The notes below the pieces were generated by a model. It saw only the letters and a program-made list of their open reading frames with translations. It did not search any database and had not been told where the DNA came from. From Candidatus Aenigmatarchaeota archaeon (GTDB taxonomy: Archaea; Aenigmatarchaeota; Aenigmatarchaeia; Aenigmatarchaeales; DAIDAN01), in contig DAIDAN010000036.1 in NCBI GenBank assembly GCA_027310605.1, forward strand, positions 1 through 5,935: a stretch of DNA of 5,935 bases. The letters run 5' to 3'. This document shows, one piece after another, positions 4,928 through 5,935 of this stretch (position 1 is the stretch's first letter; each line of letters starts with the position of its first letter). Both the position numbers and the translations under genes were made by a program.

Positions 4928-5122
4928 TCACTTCCTCTGTTCCGAGTAATGGCAGCGCCCGCAGGTCAGGCGGTTCTTGTGCTCTGCAAGGAAGACGCCG
5001 GCGCCGCAGCGCGGGCAGAACTTTCCGCGGACCGCCTTGCCGCCGCTCACCTTGTATTTCTTCCAAACCTGCACGCCCTTGTGCTTCTGCTTGCTCCTCG
5101 GCTTTTTTCCCTCGCGCGGCAT
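4928..5122 (-). CDS. rps27ae: 30S ribosomal protein S27ae
   Basis: Small zinc-ribbon protein of the archaeal/eukaryotic small ribosomal subunit (the ribosomal half of the eukaryotic ubiquitin-S27a fusion, without ubiquitin). The 64-residue product has a basic N-terminal segment (PREGKKPRSKQKHKGVQVW), then VSGGKAVRGKFCPRCGAG and RLTCGRCHYSE. Cys36, Cys39, Cys54 and Cys57 form the zinc site. The N-terminal segment is rather longer than in many archaeal relatives, which often begin near the KKYKV stretch. ATG 5122 is chosen because GAGGT lies seven bases upstream; an in-frame ATG at 5152 has no such site. It follows rps24e by 85 bases on the same strand, the usual archaeal order, and is probably co-transcribed with it. 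Confidence 0.93.
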   Translation of the reverse strand: MPREGKKPRSKQKHKGVQVWKKYKVSGGKAVRGKFCPRCGAGVFLAEHKNRLTCGRCHYSEQRK

Positions 5123-5129
5123 GAAAATT

Positions 5130-5134
5130 ACCTC
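5130..5134 (-). promoter_or_regulatory. Shine-Dalgarno site that fixes the rps27ae start
   Basis: GAGGT on the minus strand lies seven bases before ATG 5122 and complements the 16S rRNA tail. It decides for ATG 5122 over the ATG ten codons further upstream, which has no purine-rich site. Confidence 0.6.
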
Positions 5135-5207
5135 ATTATGATTTGAACTCATTATTCTCGGACGCTAATTCAGCCGTTTTGTTTTCATCTGAATCATAAT
5201 GCTATTT

Positions 5208-5501
5208 TTATTTCTTTTCTTCAGGTTTTGCTTCCTTTGCCGGCTCCGCTTTCGATTTTTGCGAATGCAGCCCGACTTTCTTGTGTTCCCAAATCTTTAT
5301 CCAGACTTTTCCCTCGGGCTTGCCGTGCTCGGAAAGTATTTTCGATATCTCCACATGCTCGGGATCTATCGACAGCTTTGAAGCAACATGCTCCTGTATG
5401 TGCGCCTTGCTCGGCGTGGCACCGTTGTATTTTATCTCGGCAAAAAGCTCGCGCCTCTTCATCACCGGATTCTGCTTCTCGGAAATTATATGGAACTCCA
5501 C
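5208..5501 (-). CDS. rps24e: 30S ribosomal protein S24e
   Basis: Protein of the archaeal/eukaryotic small ribosomal subunit, 97 residues. The N-terminus EFHIISEKQNPVMKRRELFA (2-21) is the typical S24e strand and NP-loop, followed by YNGATPSKAHIQEHVASKL (25-43), DPEHVEISKILSEHGKPEG (46-64) and the KVWIKIWE strand (65-72). The last 16 or so residues (KAEPAKEAKPEEKK) are a low-complexity Lys/Glu/Ala tail, common in archaeal versions. The start is GTG at 5501: the frame upstream offers no ATG before a stop at 5529-5531, the alignment with family N-termini begins exactly there, and GAGG lies ten bases before it. It sits between spt4 and rps27ae in the conserved archaeal order. Confidence 0.93.
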   Translation of the reverse strand: MEFHIISEKQNPVMKRRELFAEIKYNGATPSKAHIQEHVASKLSIDPEHVEISKILSEHGKPEGKVWIKIWEHKKVGLHSQKSKAEPAKEAKPEEKK

Positions 5502-5511
5502 AAAAATTGCG

Positions 5512-5515
5512 CCTC
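5512..5515 (-). promoter_or_regulatory. Shine-Dalgarno site for the GTG start of rps24e
   Basis: GAGG on the minus strand lies ten bases before GTG 5501. It supports the non-ATG start, although the spacing is at the long end. Confidence 0.45.
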
Positions 5516-5569
5516 GAATATGAAAATTTCAACCATTATTATTCTATTCCGCATTTTCAGCTGTTAAAG

Positions 5570-5584
5570 TTTAATTTAAATTTA
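5570..5584 (-). promoter_or_regulatory. probable promoter of the rps24e-rps27ae pair
   Basis: On the minus strand the stretch TAAATTTAAATTAAA offers a TATA-like core about 70-80 bases before the rps24e GTG. A start site near 5548 would leave a leader of some 46 nt, consistent with the Shine-Dalgarno site. A second candidate, GATATAAAAAA, lies at 5681-5691. AT-richness here makes any single choice uncertain. Confidence 0.3.
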
Positions 5585-5696
5585 CTTGTTATCGTTGCTG
5601 TTTTTTTCTGATTTTATTTTTCGCCGCGATTTTTCATTTCTATTCATTATCAAAAACAGTTGCGGAAAAATCGCTTCGAGTTTTTTATATCTTTCA

Positions 5697-5752
5697 TTTT
5701 CTTTCTTTTTCCCAAGGGGTTTTCTTTCTTTTTACGGATAAAGAAAGAAAAA
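5697..5752. repeat. mirror-symmetric pyrimidine repeats and 12-bp hairpin after spt4
   Basis: TTTTCTTTCTTTTT occurs twice in direct orientation (5697-5710 and 5720-5733) around CCCAAGGGG, and once inverted (5740-5752). The second and third copies form a perfect 12-bp stem (5720-5731 with 5740-5751) around an eight-base loop. Read from spt4, the stop codon is followed by GCC and then TTTTTCTTTCTTT, a U-rich tract suited to archaeal termination. The hairpin may reinforce it. Confidence 0.55.
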
Positions 5753-5755
5753 GGC

Positions 5756-5935
5756 TTACTTCACTTTTATCCCGTATCTTCCCGGCGCGGTGATTCCCAT
5801 CTCCTTTGCGACCTCGCTGCTGTTCGCGTCAATCACCACGAGAACGCCCTTCCAGTTCCTCGTCAGGTCCGCGGACTTGCAGACCGGGCAGATGCCGCCC
5901 TTGACCAGCCTCCTGCAGTTCCTGCAAGCCTGTTC
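5756..5935 (-). CDS. spt4: transcription elongation factor Spt4 (RNA polymerase subunit E''), N-terminus cut by the window
   Basis: Partner of Spt5/NusG; the Spt4-Spt5 dimer clamps RNA polymerase over the DNA and raises processivity. The 59 visible residues begin EQACRNCRRLVKGGICPVCK, with a zinc ribbon of two CxxC pairs (visible residues 4, 7, 16 and 19). They continue SADLTRNWKGVLVVIDANSS, the strand that contacts Spt5, and end normally in EMGITAPGRYGIKVK. Archaeal Spt4 has about 60 residues, so only the start codon and perhaps a few others lie beyond the right edge. In archaea rpoE1 (Rpo7) usually lies immediately upstream and would be expected just outside the window. The gene reads toward rps24e, but the hairpin and U-rich tract after the stop suggest that transcription at least partly ends between them. 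Confidence 0.94.
   Translation of the reverse strand, partial: EQACRNCRRLVKGGICPVCKSADLTRNWKGVLVVIDANSSEVAKEMGITAPGRYGIKVK

Larger units (their letters stand above)
5502..5755. other. spacer between spt4 and rps24e
   Basis: It holds the pyrimidine-tract repeats and hairpin after spt4, the promoter candidates of rps24e, and two very short minus-strand frames: 5650-5697 (MKDIKNSKRFFRNCF) and 5582-5647 (lysine-rich, begins MNRNEKSRRKIK). Neither has a ribosome site; I treat them as chance. Many archaea have a GTP-dependent dephospho-CoA kinase gene (DUF359) here; no trace of it is seen. Confidence 0.45.

Noticed and set aside
5123..5152. Ten-residue longer start of rps27ae at ATG 5152
   Set aside because: No Shine-Dalgarno sequence there, whereas GAGGT stands seven bases before ATG 5122.
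5521..5586. Short minus-strand frame MRNRIIMVEIFIFEAQF overlapping the rps24e start
   Set aside because: It is AT-driven, has no ribosome site, and overlaps the rps24e GTG in another frame.

Overview
The window comes from an archaeon. Rps24e, Rps27ae and Spt4 occur only in archaea and eukaryotes, both tRNA synthetases are of the archaeal/eukaryotic type, and the promoters look archaeal (BRE/TATA boxes about 25 nt before a start, with Shine-Dalgarno sites inside the ribosomal cluster). Small compact genes, wide AT-rich spacers and a broken pyrimidine gene would fit a reduced (DPANN-like) lineage, but that is inference; nothing here fixes the phylum.

Layout. 1-503: AT-rich, with no convincing intact gene; it holds an orphan promoter-like site and a possible frameshifted gene running off the left edge on the minus strand. 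504-1649 (-): tryptophanyl-tRNA synthetase, with an altered HIGH signature (TLAH). 1650-1729: 80-bp divergent promoter. 1730-3193 (+): glycyl-tRNA synthetase. 3194-3260: nested hairpin. 3239-3418 (-): what looks like the N-terminal stub of a class 2 dihydroorotate dehydrogenase (pyrD), cut off beside the hairpin. 3517-4287 (+): Cas4/RecB-like PD-(D/E)XK nuclease with a four-cysteine Fe-S set. 4163-4723 (-): stand-alone LigD-type 3'-phosphoesterase, whose 3' end overlaps the nuclease gene tail to tail by 125 nt. 4928-5122 (-): Rps27ae. 5208-5501 (-): Rps24e. 5756-5935 (-): Spt4, lacking only its first few codons. The spt4-rps24e-rps27ae order is the usual archaeal transcription/translation cluster, here without the kinase gene (DUF359) often found between spt4 and rps24e.

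Functionally there is a charging block (TrpRS/GlyRS from one shared promoter region), a probable DNA end-repair pair (nuclease and phosphoesterase, convergent) and an information-processing cluster. The most interesting points are an 18-bp near-palindrome present on both sides of glyS in inverted orientation, the pyrD stub ending inside one of those copies, the TLAH signature, an in-frame nine-codon mini-ORF just before the nuclease, and the long convergent overlap. I found no clear new multi-gene system, CRISPR array, tRNA, rRNA or insertion sequence.
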